Shown in pieces: positions 34,746 to 46,149 of a stretch of DNA of 64,000 nt; the first letter of the stretch is position 1; every line of letters starts with the position of its first letter. A program made the translations under genes and the position numbers. Location of the stretch: NCBI GenBank assembly GCA_963920525.1, contig OY986439.1:215811000-215874999 (forward strand), in the 5' to 3' direction. The notes beneath the pieces were generated by a model. That model was not told the DNA's origin. It made no database searches and saw nothing but the letters and a program-made list of their open reading frames with translations. The stretch comes from Dichetophora obliterata. Taxonomy: Eukaryota > Arthropoda > Insecta > Diptera > Sciomyzidae.

Positions 34746-34899
34746 AAATCCATGTTTATCACTAATATTATTTGTTAATTTTAATTTGTGAAATGAGACG
34801 ACCTTCTGCATCCACTGTTCGCCCGTTGTGGGTGAATCTGGATGTATGTACATGCGTTTTGGCATTTCTGGATCGGCCTTGCCGGCAACCATCCAGCGA
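34746..34899 (-). CDS. bi: optomotor-blind/bifid T-box exon (middle of DNA-binding domain)
   Basis: Seen: read on the minus strand, an acceptor ending CTTCTAG at 34900-34901 opens a 154 bp exon. It supplies the last base of a split Ser codon and then 51 codons starting [20 protein letters not shown] and ending [10 protein letters not shown] strong GTAAGT donor follows at 34745. Known: this is the conserved core of T-box DNA-binding domains, and the wording is that of the Tbx2/Tbx3 subfamily, whose fly member is omb/bi, a transcription factor of eye, wing and optic-lobe patterning. The exon joins in frame and phase to the exon at 35275-35388. A second GT (GTACGT) nine bases further down would add Val-Ser-Thr. 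The next exon, expected to encode TILNSMHKYQ, was not found in the 34.7 kb downstream. Alternative: another Tbx2-subfamily paralogue, less likely in flies. Confidence 0.93.
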
Positions 34900-35274
34900 C
34901 TAGAAGTGAAAGAGAAATGAATTCAATTAATTTCAATGTAATTATGTAGAAAAATGCGTTTTATTCAAGAAATACCTAAAATATGGATGCAAAGCATATG
35001 CAACTAAAATATACGCAGCATAAAGCGAAATTTGATATACATAATGCTGTAGTAGAGTAAGATTGGCGCAACCCGTCATGACCGTGATACCATAGAATCT
35101 CCACGAAACTTCTTTAGTTTGTAGGCATTATGGGTATCAAATTAAGCGTCTTGCTTAGCTTGCTTAGCTCAAGCTATTTAAGCTGAAATCTTTAACTTTT
35201 CTTGTTGCATTTTTTATAAAATAAGACTTTTCGAAATAAAAAAATTCAAGAAAATCGAGAATCTCCAAGCTCAC
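34900..35274 (-). other. short intron between the two bi T-box exons
   Basis: This 375 bp intron is bounded by GTGAGC at the high-coordinate side and TTTCACTTCTAG at the low-coordinate side. It holds AT-rich sequence and no recognised transposon. It is tiny beside the tens of kilobases flanking the exon pair. Confidence 0.9.
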
Positions 35275-35388
35275 CTATTATGAAATTTATAGCGATAGTC
35301 ATCGGCTGCTACAATGTCCAGCAATAATATATATTTAGCCTTTGCATCTAGCCCAGAAACACGAAATTTCATCTGCGGAAACATTTGT
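35275..35388 (-). CDS. bi: optomotor-blind/bifid T-box exon (N-terminal half of DNA-binding domain)
   Basis: Seen: on the minus strand an eight-T tract followed by CTAG (acceptor at 35389-35390) opens a 114 bp exon. It holds one base of a split codon, 37 codons beginning [19 protein letters not shown] and ending DDYRYKFHN, then AG before a GTGAGC donor. AG plus the first base T of the next exon makes Ser, giving the unbroken T-box string [12 protein letters not shown]. Known: this is the strand and loop region just after the TEMVITKSGR motif at the start of the T-box; the domain binds T-elements in DNA in the nucleus. The exon carrying TEMVITKSG should lie upstream, at higher coordinates, but I could not find it up to 64000. 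That implies an upstream intron longer than 28 kb, or a missed short exon. The intron to the next exon is only 375 bp. Confidence 0.93.
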
Positions 35389-38372
35389 CTAGAAAAAAAA
35401 GAAACAGAAAAAATAGAAGATGTAGCAAAAATTTCAGAAAGCATAAAGCGCATAAATAAGAGAAATCATTTTCAGCCTCATCAAGTGGCGCCAACGGTAT
35501 GAATAAATTTAAATTTCACAAAAAAGAAAAAAGAGAACAATCAAAATAAATCACTTTACCAATAACTAACTATAACGAGAGCGAGAACAAGAAGCTGAGC
35601 AAAAGTCAAAAACTCGTAAACTCGAAAATTACCTTGCCAACCACGCCACCCATCATTAAACTTATACCGTAGCTTCATTTGTTCAATTTGTGCTGCAGCA
35701 CAGACTTGCAGACAGAAAAACTGGTTGCTTGGTTCGAAGGAGGTCTCACTCAGTCTTGACTGCAACAAACATTTTTATTTCACCACAAAACGTACAACAG
35801 TCGAGCTTTAACTGTCCGCACTGCTCACAAATATGAAAATTATAACTTTGGGCAGCAATCACTCAATCTGCCTAGCGTTGGGCGCCAAAAAATGTTGGCA
35901 CACAAATACACACACATGCGCCAGCATTCATACACAGAACTCATGAATCAAATTTAACGAACGTCTCGTTCATGTTCTGATCATCATCATCATCATCAGC
36001 AGCAGCAGCAGCAACAACAACAACAACGCAACACAACACAAGTAGATGATCAACTATCTTTAGCGACGCAACAAACATCAACGAAAAACCAACAAACAGG
36101 CCCACTAACGCCGCTTCGTTCAACCCAGCGTTGGTTTTTTGCAGCATCCTTGCGCAAAGCACCCTGCGACAGGGTTACACATCGACACAACCACAGTCAC
36201 AGCGCCTAGATTGGCCTGGGAATCCAACGTTGTTGCGCACCTAAACCTCCTGCGGCATTTCTGGGCGTTCGCCGCAATACCTCGTTACATTATTGAGCAC
36301 TTGGCGCCAGTCTGCGCAGTCGACCAGCTGCGCGGGTTGCAGCGGGTATTCCGAGCACAGGGCCTGTGCACGCTGGACACCACACGCGCGTTTCTTGCCA
36401 ACAAGGCTAAGATTTGCTTGTAGAACAAGCAGTTAACTTGGTCGCGATCAATGCGATGATGATCAGCGCGTTGTCTGCATTTGTTGCACCAATTTTTTAG
36501 TTATTTCGTGTGTTGTTGTTGCTGTTGTTGTTGTTGTTGCGACAAGGTTGAGGGTTCCTCACTTTTTTATTGCTCTTTTTTTAAGGCTTTTGCCAGTAAA
36601 TCGTTGTGAGTAAAAGTTGCACCTTCAACGCAACGGCAGCCGCGTGATGAATGCGTTCAAGTTCGAAATGTTGTCGAAAGTTTGCAGACGTTGATGTTTA
36701 GAGCTCTTTGATGACGTGTCTTCTTTAAAGCAATTGATTTATTCAACTGTTTTGTTGGTTTTGTTTTTGGTTTTTGTTATTCGAGTTGGCGTCTTTTTTC
36801 ACAGTTCGCTGCGACTGGGCCAGAAATTCTTTAACAAAATTCTTGTATAATTCGTCAAGCTGGCAGCAGAAACAGCAGCAGCAGCAATACTCAAACGACG
36901 ACATTCTTGTGCGGCGTTTTGTTGCGGTTAGCAAGTTTGTCTCTTGTTGTTGTTACTAATGTCTGCACCATGTTTGGCATTTAGTTGAACAAAGGTATTA
37001 GTGTTCAATTTGGAAGTGGTTGGTTGACGCAGAGAGGTACACAAGTGTAACGCGACTGTAAGAAATTCAACGCACATGCGCTGCATTGACGCGTTGAATT
37101 GATTTTCCGCAGGTTGTTGGTGCGCAGTAGCATCTTTTTAGATCACTGTTCGAAAGAGGGTTCTTGAGCGAAGTTTTCAAATAATTATGTTAAATATGAC
37201 AACACTTGATCAAGTTGAGGAATTTGTGGAAGAGGTTTTTGTAGTGCTTTTTTATCAAAATCTCTGACATCTAGCGTTAAATATATATAATTTTCTCTTT
37301 TCAATGGTTTTTGTTTTTCAATTCATGGTTTAAAAAGTCAAAGAAGACTTGGAAATGATTGCAACAAATTCATGATGGAATGTAAATATTCTCAGAAGAG
37401 TTTGAAAAAATCTTAAATCCTAATCTGAGTTCCTACTCCTTTATTACACATAAATATTATTTAGATAAATTTACATTATATAAACTAAGATAACTGACAA
37501 GAAGATTAAAAATTAAACAAAAGTTTAAAATGCAATTAAAATGTTTTTCGAAAAATTAAAAAGTCACAACTCTCGAAGTTTTCGTCCAATTTAATTTTTC
37601 AAAAGAAAATTCGGTGAAAAAATAAAATCATTTCTCAAATTCTCCTCATTTATGCACGCTGAGTTTAAAATTTGGTGAAATCAAATGAAAACATCACCTA
37701 CCTCCCATTTACATTATATATGTATGAAAACGAAGAAATCCCCTTCATCGCTTCTTTGTGTCAATTTTACTCACTTTTGAAATTAAAGTTGAGATTACTG
37801 TGTAGTTTTTTCGCAGAATTGAACTCGGATTTTGGTTCAAGGTAAAAATCGTATGTAAAATTTATGCTATCGGCATCTTTATTTACTGAAGATATCGATC
37901 GTAGTCTGCACAAAAGTTTCCCTTACAGGATCTTTTGTGTTAATTTTACTCACAAATCCATACTTAGCAGGGAATAGTAGAAAAAGGGAAGAAGTTGTTG
38001 GTTTTGTGTGCTCAACTCTAAAACACGGATGGTATTTTATCAGAGGTTTTAATGGGTTTGACCTTTCAAAGTTGAGCTTTGAAAAATAATAACATTCAGG
38101 ATATATTCTGTAAAATTTTTCGTAGAATGCACGCAGTAATTTTAGTGCAGTACATTGTTTAAAGTCTGTTTGATTGTTTTAAATACTTACTGTTTAGAAA
38201 AAACATTTTTTTTAAAATCTTTTTAGAAAATGTGACGGGTGTGACCTAGTATGAAAACTCGAAAAGTTTGAAGAAATAAAAATGTTTATTGACTTCATTA
38301 ATTAAGATAAACACGTTACAAAATAATAAGACTTTTTAATATTAGCTATTCGTACTATCATAGAGTGCAAAA
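35389..38372. other. bi upstream intron (inferred), repeat-poor, GC-richer to 37150
   Basis: Contains ATC/AGC/AAC trinucleotide tracts at 35981-36026 and CAG/GTT patches near 36520 and 36870. It has the most GC-rich stretch seen in the window, 36150-36420, which carries a 94-codon plus frame without recognisable domain. After 37200 the sequence is AT-rich, with a direct repeat of a TTTACTCAC-ended 34 bp segment at 37741 and 37920. No T-box exon found. Confidence 0.4.
35981..36026. repeat. trinucleotide tract (ATC then AGC then AAC)
   Basis: Consecutive CAT, CAG and CAA repeats. The Asp/Ala/Val-run frame on the minus strand is a by-product. Confidence 0.9.
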
Positions 38373-39315
38373 CAGGCTTGTAGCCAGGGTGGGGCAAGGG
38401 GGGCAATGCCCCCTACTAAAACCGTTTGCCCCTGGCCAAATCAGACAATGAAAAACTTTAAATGAATAATTAATATGCATTTTGTAGATATATTTGTTTG
38501 TTGCTTTAAAATTAGTTTAGTTTAAAATAACAAAAAATATACACATTCACCATTCATGACTTGAATATGTATATGAAATTTGTTTAACAAAACATTTCAG
38601 ACAAATTGTTACAATTTTTCAAATTTCTACTGGATCGCCAACATTTGCCTCCAAAAAATAAGATTTAAATTTTAATAATTTTTTTACCTCCATCCATAGG
38701 AACTTTCTAGAAATGAAAAGCACGTTGTGCACCAATTTAATGCAGATACAGAGAGAATATATAATTCATTGAAATGTTTTAATTTTTAATTTTTTTTATG
38801 CATGATGAATGTTTATTAATTTTAAAATAAGAAAAAACTGCAAATCTTAATTCTAGCAAAAATTCAAAGAAGTAAAAGATTTAAATCAAAACATGCATAT
38901 TTGTTCTTAATATATAAATCTGAATAAAAATTTTACATCAATTTGATGCAATTGACGGATGCGGGTTTAATTAATTTTTTTATTTGTTTTACTTAAAAAA
39001 TGTCTTATATATATGTAAGCAAATTTCGTTGCTCATTCCTATATTTCTGGGCACTTTAAATAAATCTTGTATTTTTACCCTCATTTTATTACAAAGTCCT
39101 GAATTTATTTTTATGTATTAATCTCATGTATAATAATCTCTCATGCTGCATGATACAAAGATATATTATAAAATTAACTGTTTTTTAATAAATATGTGTA
39201 ATGTATTCATTTCACACGATAAAAAAAATTTTTTTATATAAATGAAAAAAACAAAAAAATTGCCCCCCAAGATTCATGCCTGCCCCCCTGTCTTCTTGGT
39301 CTGGCTACAGGCCTG
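38373..39315. mobile_element. non-autonomous hAT-type element (943 bp)
   Basis: Left end CAGGCTTGTAGCCAGGGTGG. The right end, read inverted, is CAGGCCTGTAGCCAGACCAA. Both continue into G/C-tract sequence (GGGGGGCAATGCCCCC-like at the left). Flanks are GTGCAAAA at 38365-38372 and GTGCAGAA at 39316-39323, an 8 bp target duplication with one mismatch. Known: hAT elements start CA, end TG and duplicate 8 bp. The interior is AT-rich with no transposase, so it depends on a partner. Confidence 0.85.
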
Positions 39316-40261
39316 GTGCAGAATACTCTAGGCGAGCATGTTTTAAGCTCTTTTTTTCAATTCAGATAAAAAGTATCGCAAACATACAAAGAGACTAGAT
39401 CTGCTCTCTTAAAGTTAAGCATTTTTTAAAATTGTTTATTGTTTTGAAACCTTCCAACCTTTTGTTTAAGAAATAAATATTCTGCACTGCGTCGTCTTTA
39501 GATGCATAAAAAACGAGTATTTTATTCAATTTCTTTTTTCTACTAGATGTTTGAAACAGTCCACCGGTGTTTTCATAATACATTCTCAAGCTTTAATCAC
39601 TGTCCATAATGTTATTTTTACAGTTGCTTCGATACCATCTACAGCGATTTTACCATGGCCAGTAGCAAAAAAGTTCCGGAGCATTTGTCATACGAAATAT
39701 TGTACAGATTTTTAAAATGAGATGCACAACTATTCGAAAATTTGCTTACATCTTTTATTCTAAATTCTTATAAAAACCTAAGCAATGTGTTTATTATGCT
39801 TAGCATAGGAAGGTGAAGTAATGTATTGCAAAAACTGTAAAATTAAAATTTTTACAAAAATTTCTAAAAATTAAAAACGACAAAGTAAAATTTTAACTTT
39901 TTTTGTCCTGTTTTGATTTTAGAATAGCACTCTAGAAGTTCTATATTAAGTGTAAAAGGTGGAAGCGATCGAAAATATTATCCAAAAATATTATCAAACA
40001 AAAAAGGACGTGCTATGAAACAAACAATAGTAGTGGTTTTTGTTTGCATAAATATAAAAGAAAAAATCTGCGAAGTGTGCACGAGTTTTTTTATGAAAGT
40101 TGTTTTAATATAATGGGGAATATATGTGTAATGTAATTGTTTCGTTGAAAATTTTTTTTTGTATTTTTATACAAACCATAATATGATATGTTATGATTAG
40201 GGAGTAACAGAGACATTAAGGGTATTCACAATTTGCGTTGTTTTCAGTATAGTTAAAAAAC
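39316..40261. other. AT-rich spacer
   Basis: No gene or repeat recognised; a 64-codon minus frame at 39395 has no features. AAGGGTATTCACAATTTG near 40216 may be a terminal repeat of the hAT relic that follows. Confidence 0.4.
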
Positions 40262-40376
40262 CCAAAGTTCCACAAAAACCCACAACGCGACATATTTTTC
40301 ATTAGAGAGTTTTGTTCGGATATTATTACAAATATAACGTGCTGATGAGAAGAACCGTTCTGATTCTATGCTATAG
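40262..40376 (-). pseudogene. hAT transposase C-terminal (dimerisation) fragment
   Basis: Minus-strand frame reads SIESERFFSSARYICNNIRT followed by KLSNEKYVALWVFVEL. Known: the hAT C-terminal dimerisation domain carries SSxxSERxFSxAG, then an R/L-rich strand and an LxFLKxN-like end. The SERFFS core, the NxIRTKLS segment and the hydrophobic end fit. Upstream sequence is too eroded to follow, with a stop close by. The link to the neighbouring hAT MITE (38373-39315) is not shown; their termini differ. Confidence 0.65.
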
Positions 40377-41289
40377 CTGACTTCCCGATATTGCAAATTC
40401 TTCTAAAATTTTGCAAAGTCTTTGCTCCAGTGATTCACACTCATCGTCCTAACAATCTTTTTCAGCCTCAATAAAAGGTTTTCCTAATTCTATATCTTTA
40501 TCAATTTAAATTAAAATACACATGCAATAACAATAGAGTTCAGCTACTACAGCTTTTTCGCACTTTCTCCGCATAAGATCATCTTAAGAACCAGCCCAAA
40601 TAAGATTAAAACATCTCAATAAGGCCATTCACAGTTCGAATACGCTGGTCCGCCATTTGTACGATTTGCTATTTGTACGGCAATTTACGAAAGCGGAAAG
40701 AAATGGTTGCAGTTACATGAATATTTGTAATATACATTTCTTAGTTAAAAATCTCGTGACTTAAAGAAGCTCAAATCGTGAATTCCTTAACTTAACAAAT
40801 TTTTCCTTTCAAAGAAGTACGAATTTTTTAGTTTTATTGCTTACTTTGAGTTGGAAAGTATCAAATGTTTTTTATGTAATGTAGCAATTTTATTAAACTT
40901 TTTCAATGTTTACTTTGACGGGTGTGACAGAGTTAATGTTATTATTTCAATTAATCCACAAAACTCTTATTATAAACCATACAATGTCGAATCTTCAACA
41001 AAAGCAAACAAGAGTATAGACTTTTCAGATATTACGATTTTTATTAATGATGAGAAAGGAAATAAAAGAAAGAAAAAACATACAAAAAAGGAGAGCTGAG
41101 GTGTTGTGATAAAAAATTTTATTGATAAGCCAAACAAATTCACTATTCGAAAGAACCGTTGCCCGTTGTCTCGTTCGAACAGACTTTTGGCCACATCATT
41201 CGCCAATAGGCAAGGTAAAGCATGCATTTTGTCAGCTTCACTATTTGCTGCTGCTCTCTTTACATACACTCTCACATCTTTTCTGTTAT
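40377..41289. other. AT-rich spacer
   Basis: May contain further unrecognisable hAT sequence. Frames at 40851-41099 (plus) and 40970-41482 (minus) lack domains. No gene called. Confidence 0.35.
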
Positions 41290-42170
41290 TCAGTAAACCA
41301 TTTGAAGAAATTTGTTGTTCAAATGACAAATTTGTATGGCGTTCGTCAATACAAAAACTGGCTGGATAGACATTGATAACATTGAAAAGTGTGCTTATTT
41401 TGGTTTGCTCATATTGACAGGAGTTTCCCGCTCGAAAGGAGAATGTGTTACCGAGATTTGGAACGATAAGCATGGCATACAAATTTTTGCGTCAAGGATG
41501 GCTCTAAAACAGTGTTGACCAATCACCAGCTAACAAACACAAACAAGGCTTGCTTTTCATGCTCCCATTTTCATTTTCTGAAGTGATGTGAGCCAAAACG
41601 CGCTATTAAACTGTTAGCTTGATTATCAGCAGAGTACGTGTAGGTACTCGCGAGGGTACTGCTCCAAAACGTTTCAAACTTATCTACAGTTGCTTGCGTT
41701 TTGATGATAAGGATACTAGATTTAGACAAAAGGCCGAACTAAATACTATACGAACAGTTTTTGACAAGTGGGTGCAACGGTTGAAAGTATCGTATTGCGT
41801 TGATAGATCACCTTTCACTCAGTACATACAATTGAAACCGGCTCAATATGGTTTCAAATTGTAGATAGTTACTGATGCATAAACGTTGTATGCACTCAAT
41901 GTGAAAGTTTACATTGGATGTGATTGGAACAGTGCACCAGAATCGAATCAAGGAGAACGAGTGGTATTGGAAATGACTGAAGATATTCACTTTTATATTT
42001 CTCTACTCTCCTGTATCTATATCATTTTTAAATGAAAGAAATGCCTCGTGTGACAATTATTTCACTTCTTATGAGCTCCCAACAAAACTTAAAGGACAAA
42101 TGGTTATGGTGGGCACGAGTTTTAACCCAAACTTGGCCAATTACTGTGTATTCTATGCATCAAGCAAAGT
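41290..42170 (+). pseudogene. piggyBac-type transposase pseudogene
   Basis: In order on the plus strand: KKFVVQMTNLYGVRQYKNWL (about 41305-41364); after a frameshift DIDNIEKCAYFGLLILTGVS and GECVTEIWNDKHGIQIFASR (41370-41500); a 150 bp insertion; KRFKLIYSCLRFDDKDTRFR and TVFDKWVQRLK (41655-41795); SPFTQYIQLKPAQYGF (41813-41860); VKVYIGCDWNSAPESNQGER (41900-41960); and CDNYFTSYELPTKLKGQMVM (about 42050-42105). These are successive blocks of the piggyBac DDE_Tnp_1_7 domain. The CDNYFTS Asp survives. Sequence around the first catalytic Asp (VDEQ) is reduced to VDR by a deletion. Several stops follow QYGFKL. Ends and TTAA duplication were not found. Confidence 0.88.
41511..41660. mobile_element. 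150 bp insertion in the piggyBac relic, 10 bp duplication
   Basis: GCTCTAAAAC at 41501-41510 and GCTCCAAAAC at 41661-41670 bracket exactly 150 bp. Leaving out the insert and one copy joins MALK to RFKLI in frame, as the family predicts. There are no inverted ends, no A-tail and no tRNA boxes, so the class of insert is unknown. Confidence 0.75.
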
Positions 42171-45074
42171 AAATGAATACCACGAGGAGCAAATGCGCTG
42201 CCATCATAAATTTTAAGTTTGAAATTCAAAGTGACGTCGTCAATAAAGCAAAACCTTTATAAAATTTACAAAAAATAAATGTTACAACCTAATATTCTTG
42301 GTGTATGGTTTAATATAAAAAACGTACTTTTTATTTGAAATTTGCAAAAATCTAATGAAAATCACTTCCCTCTTCCCCAAGTGACGTCATTAAAATAATA
42401 AAACAATCATAACTTCGAATATATTAAAACATTGCTGTGGTGGATATTTTAACTTCAGCCCAGACAAAGCTAATTCCTTACTATTTTATAACGCAATTTT
42501 AATTAGGAAAAATTTTCAGTTTTTGTGTCAAAAAAATATATACCAATAGTTTTTGCGTGAAAGTTGGGGTACACAAAAATTCACGGAAATACAATTAAAA
42601 ACTTTCATGAATAATTCATCAATATATACTTCTTCATAATATGTTGAAATTTTTTGAAAATATAAGTTCATTATGATTATGTATAATGAAAAGTTGTTAT
42701 GTTTAAATGAATTTGAGGTTTTTTGTATGCATAACCTAATGCCATTTCTTTTTTTTTAGATTAAAAATAAACTGCTGTAACCTTCCACCATTCTATTTGT
42801 TAGTTCCTCAAATGTTTGTCCTTTGAACACCTCCTTCCCTTCACCCCATTGCAGCGTCACGAGATTTATAGACGGCCCCTTTTCGAAACTAAGGTAACAC
42901 TATTGAGTGCAAACATCCAACATATCTCGACCTCAACTCAAGGCTAGAGTTCACTTTTGATCACTTGCGCACGACAAGTGCGTTGTTTTGTGTTTCATTT
43001 TTATTACCGTTCTCCCCTCTGCCCAGCCAGTTTGATGACATGCATCCACTTGCCATGTAGTCCACCTGCACCCTAGATGTTGCACCTGCTGCTTCTGTCT
43101 TCTGTCCTGTCACTCGCTTGTACTGTCAACATGTTGACATTTTTGTTTGAAGAAAATTGTTTCCAATCGTACCTTAATCTTTGGCAAGTTTGTCAACACG
43201 ATCAAAATGATCAGATACCACTTCGATCAGAGTCAAAATTCAGCTGTTGCTGTTGTTGAATATTTTCAAGTGTAGCTCTGGATTTGATCAATTCCGAATG
43301 CAATTTGACAACAGAAATCAACAATTTTTTGCTTGCTGAATCCTCGAATTAGGGGTTGAAGGCGCCGATCTTCTGCTTAGTTGCTGAGAAAGGCTATACA
43401 ACGAATGTAAAAATTTGCTTATCGTCCAGGTTAAGTTATGCGATCAATCGAACGGTTAAGATCAACAACAGCTGTTGCCGCTGTTATTGCAAAGTTGTTG
43501 CATTTTATTTTATTGTATTACAATAAAAATCGAATTGAAGCAATTTGCAATTCGAGGTCAAGAATTTATTTGACAAATAATAAATGCAAAAATGACCAAC
43601 GACAAAGAGATGTATGGTAATTTGATGAATTTGTTAAAAGATATGAGATAGGAAATACCGAATAAAGTAGGTAATGACTTTAGTTATGCCATTGAAATGA
43701 AAAAAAAAAATAAAAAAGTTTATGATGATACTCTGAAGATTGATAAAGACCTCACGCACTCGAAATGAGCGAGTGGCAGATGGGTTTTTTTTACTTACGC
43801 TCTTGTGTGTTTTATGAACAGTCATTTAAACTGCCAATTATAGTGTGGATAAAGAAGAAGAGGAATGCTCACAACTAACAAGCTAGAAATTAGCCCAAAA
43901 CCAATAAACTGCAAGCTACAGCCAACTTCAGCCACTTAAAAACAATAAACAATAAATTAATAAAAAGAAACAGAGAATTAATGACTCAAGGAAACGGTCG
44001 GAAGCTTGCAGAGACGGTAGTGTTGTTGGTCAGGACCTTAGGTGCCGCAGACCAAGAGCTGTAGACAGTTGCAACGCCCTCCACATTTCAGTTGATTATA
44101 TTTTTTTTCTTTAAGCTAGAGTTCGCTGACTCGATCCCACACTAATTATCTCGATATTTTATTATCTCTCAAATAAAAAAAATCGTCTTTAGTAAACAAA
44201 ACAACAATGCAATAGAGATCACCACAAAACAACAACAACATCAACAATACCAACAATAATAATAAATTGGGAGTTAGCTAGCTGATCATGCAATTCATTG
44301 AAACTGTCAAAAAAATGAATCATGTGCTCTCTAAGCGCTCTACAACCAGCTCAAATGTCATTTGAGCAGTCAAACAGCTCTAATCAGCTGACTAGCCAAC
44401 AGCACAGTGCGCAAGATTGTGTGTCATGCTTACAACAACATAAATCAACAACAACAAATGTCAAACTAATCCCTACAGTAGGGAAAAAAGTCCCTGCGAC
44501 AACATCATCTCTTTGTCGCTAGTTTCTATCGAACACTGGCTACAGATAAGTTTGACATTTCTTTCAACATTGCGCCTCAACTTGATTTATGACGCTTGAG
44601 CTAACTGACCTTGTCACTGCTTGTTTCTTCCCAATATCTTGAAAGAAAATTTATACATTTTCCTGTTTTCGTTAAGAGAAAACAAAATGCGCTTATCTGC
44701 TAGTCCAACTAGCTGACCTTTGAGCAGAGTATCGTTGCTGCCACTGTCTCCGGCACTTGGTAATTATAATGTAGGCATGAAATCGTTGTTTTATAATTTT
44801 TATTGCTTAAAAACAAACATAAATTACATTTTTATGACTAAGTAGGAACAAATTTTATGTTTTCAAAATTTAGAAAATAGAAATATTTTTATAGATAAAT
44901 AATTGAATGGCTAAGAGGAGAAAGTTTTTCTTTTGGAGAGTGTAAGGTCTGTTCTGATATAATAAGGGGACTTTTTTTCTTTAATTCAGCTTTTGGATTA
45001 TAGTAAAAAATGTTTAACTTTTATGGAACTTTTAAGGAAACCTTTAGTGTTAAAATATAATTTGTATATAATGT
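42171..45074. other. spacer, GC-richer block 42850-44720
   Basis: 42171-42800 is AT-rich. From 42850 to 44720 the DNA is less AT-rich and repeat-poor with CAA tracts (44230-44262, 44430-44460). Short frames at 43077, 43438 and 44322 have no domains. Nothing recognised. Confidence 0.4.
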
Positions 45075-45412
45075 TGTGGCGACCGTAGCCTAGTGGGTAG
45101 AATGCGTGGCCCCTAAGCTGAAGAACCGCGGTAGCCCGGGTTCAATTCCAGCTCAGACAGAAAGTTTTTTCAATTGAATTTTTCTGTTCGGTCGTCACCT
45201 CTCTGCAGTGAATGGCAAACCTCAGAGAGTAAAAATTTCCATGTAAATCTTCTTGAGAACATAAGCCGTTCGGAGTCTGCATAAAACACATAGGTCCAGT
45301 TCTCGGTCATTTGTGATCAAACATTTAATAACACGCACAACACAATTGATCAATAGAAGCTAGGTCAAAGTCCTTTCAAGGGCTGAAATGGCCAGTTTAT
45401 TTTTATTTATTT
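45075..45412 (+). repeat. tRNA-derived SINE, family A, full-length copy
   Basis: Head GTAGCCTAGTGGGTAGAATG with box B GGGTTCAATTCC near 45138-45149, and body and end CAAAGTCCTTTCAAGGGCTG. Colinear with 9231-9568 with only scattered changes, so family A spread fairly recently. Confidence 0.88.
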
Positions 45413-46149
45413 TAAGATACTATTTTAACTCTCACATTGAGATATGAGAACAACTTTATAATAAAATATTAAAATATTCCAAAAATGGAAAGTGTTTAAA
45501 AGCTACATTTTTACATAGTAACGGTCGTAATAACTTTCCACAGTGGCTTAACTCGAAAATTATTGATTATTGTTTATTTTTTAATATTAAATTAGATGAG
45601 TCACCTGGATTCTTGTTAACGCTGGTCATTTCATCTCTTTTAAGCTCTAACATATGTATATTGCTTTCGGTTTTGTCAGCTTAACTCATGACTTTTTGTA
45701 TATTTATGTCAAAACTATAATTTATAAATAATTATTTCTAAATATAATTTATGTATATAAAAAAAATATATATCAAAAAATATATATGACTATAATTTAC
45801 AGTTAGAAAATTCATAGAAGTTACAGGAGGAAAAACTAAGCTATAAATAAGCTTCTTTAATCAAATTTTTATTTTAATATATAAAACAAGCGTCACTAAA
45901 AATCCTCATTTACCACAAACTACAATCCAGCTATGACTCTTTCTATTTTAATACAACTTTTGTCTGGAATGGAACCACTATGCTTCTAAGCGTAATGACA
46001 GCACGTGAAGCTCGAAAAATTTTATGGCAATTGTGGCAAAAATCCAAGGTCTGCTGTGCAGAACATGTTGTAGCTTAAAATCTTTCCTTTGAACGGTGAT
46101 AAAAAGTAAGTGTGTCAACTGTTCGAACTATTTTCTCCAAGACGTCATC
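45413..46149. other. AT-rich spacer
   Basis: No gene recognised. The right part (from about 45980) may be further sequence of the mariner-like scrap that follows. Confidence 0.4.

Noticed and set aside
35075..35140. Possible SINE B fragment (GACCGTGATACCATAGAATC)
   Set aside because: Only about 18 bases resemble the SINE body and the match does not extend either way.
40970..41482. 170-codon minus-strand open frame
   Set aside because: It lies opposite the clearly recognisable piggyBac transposase blocks on the plus strand and has no domain of its own.
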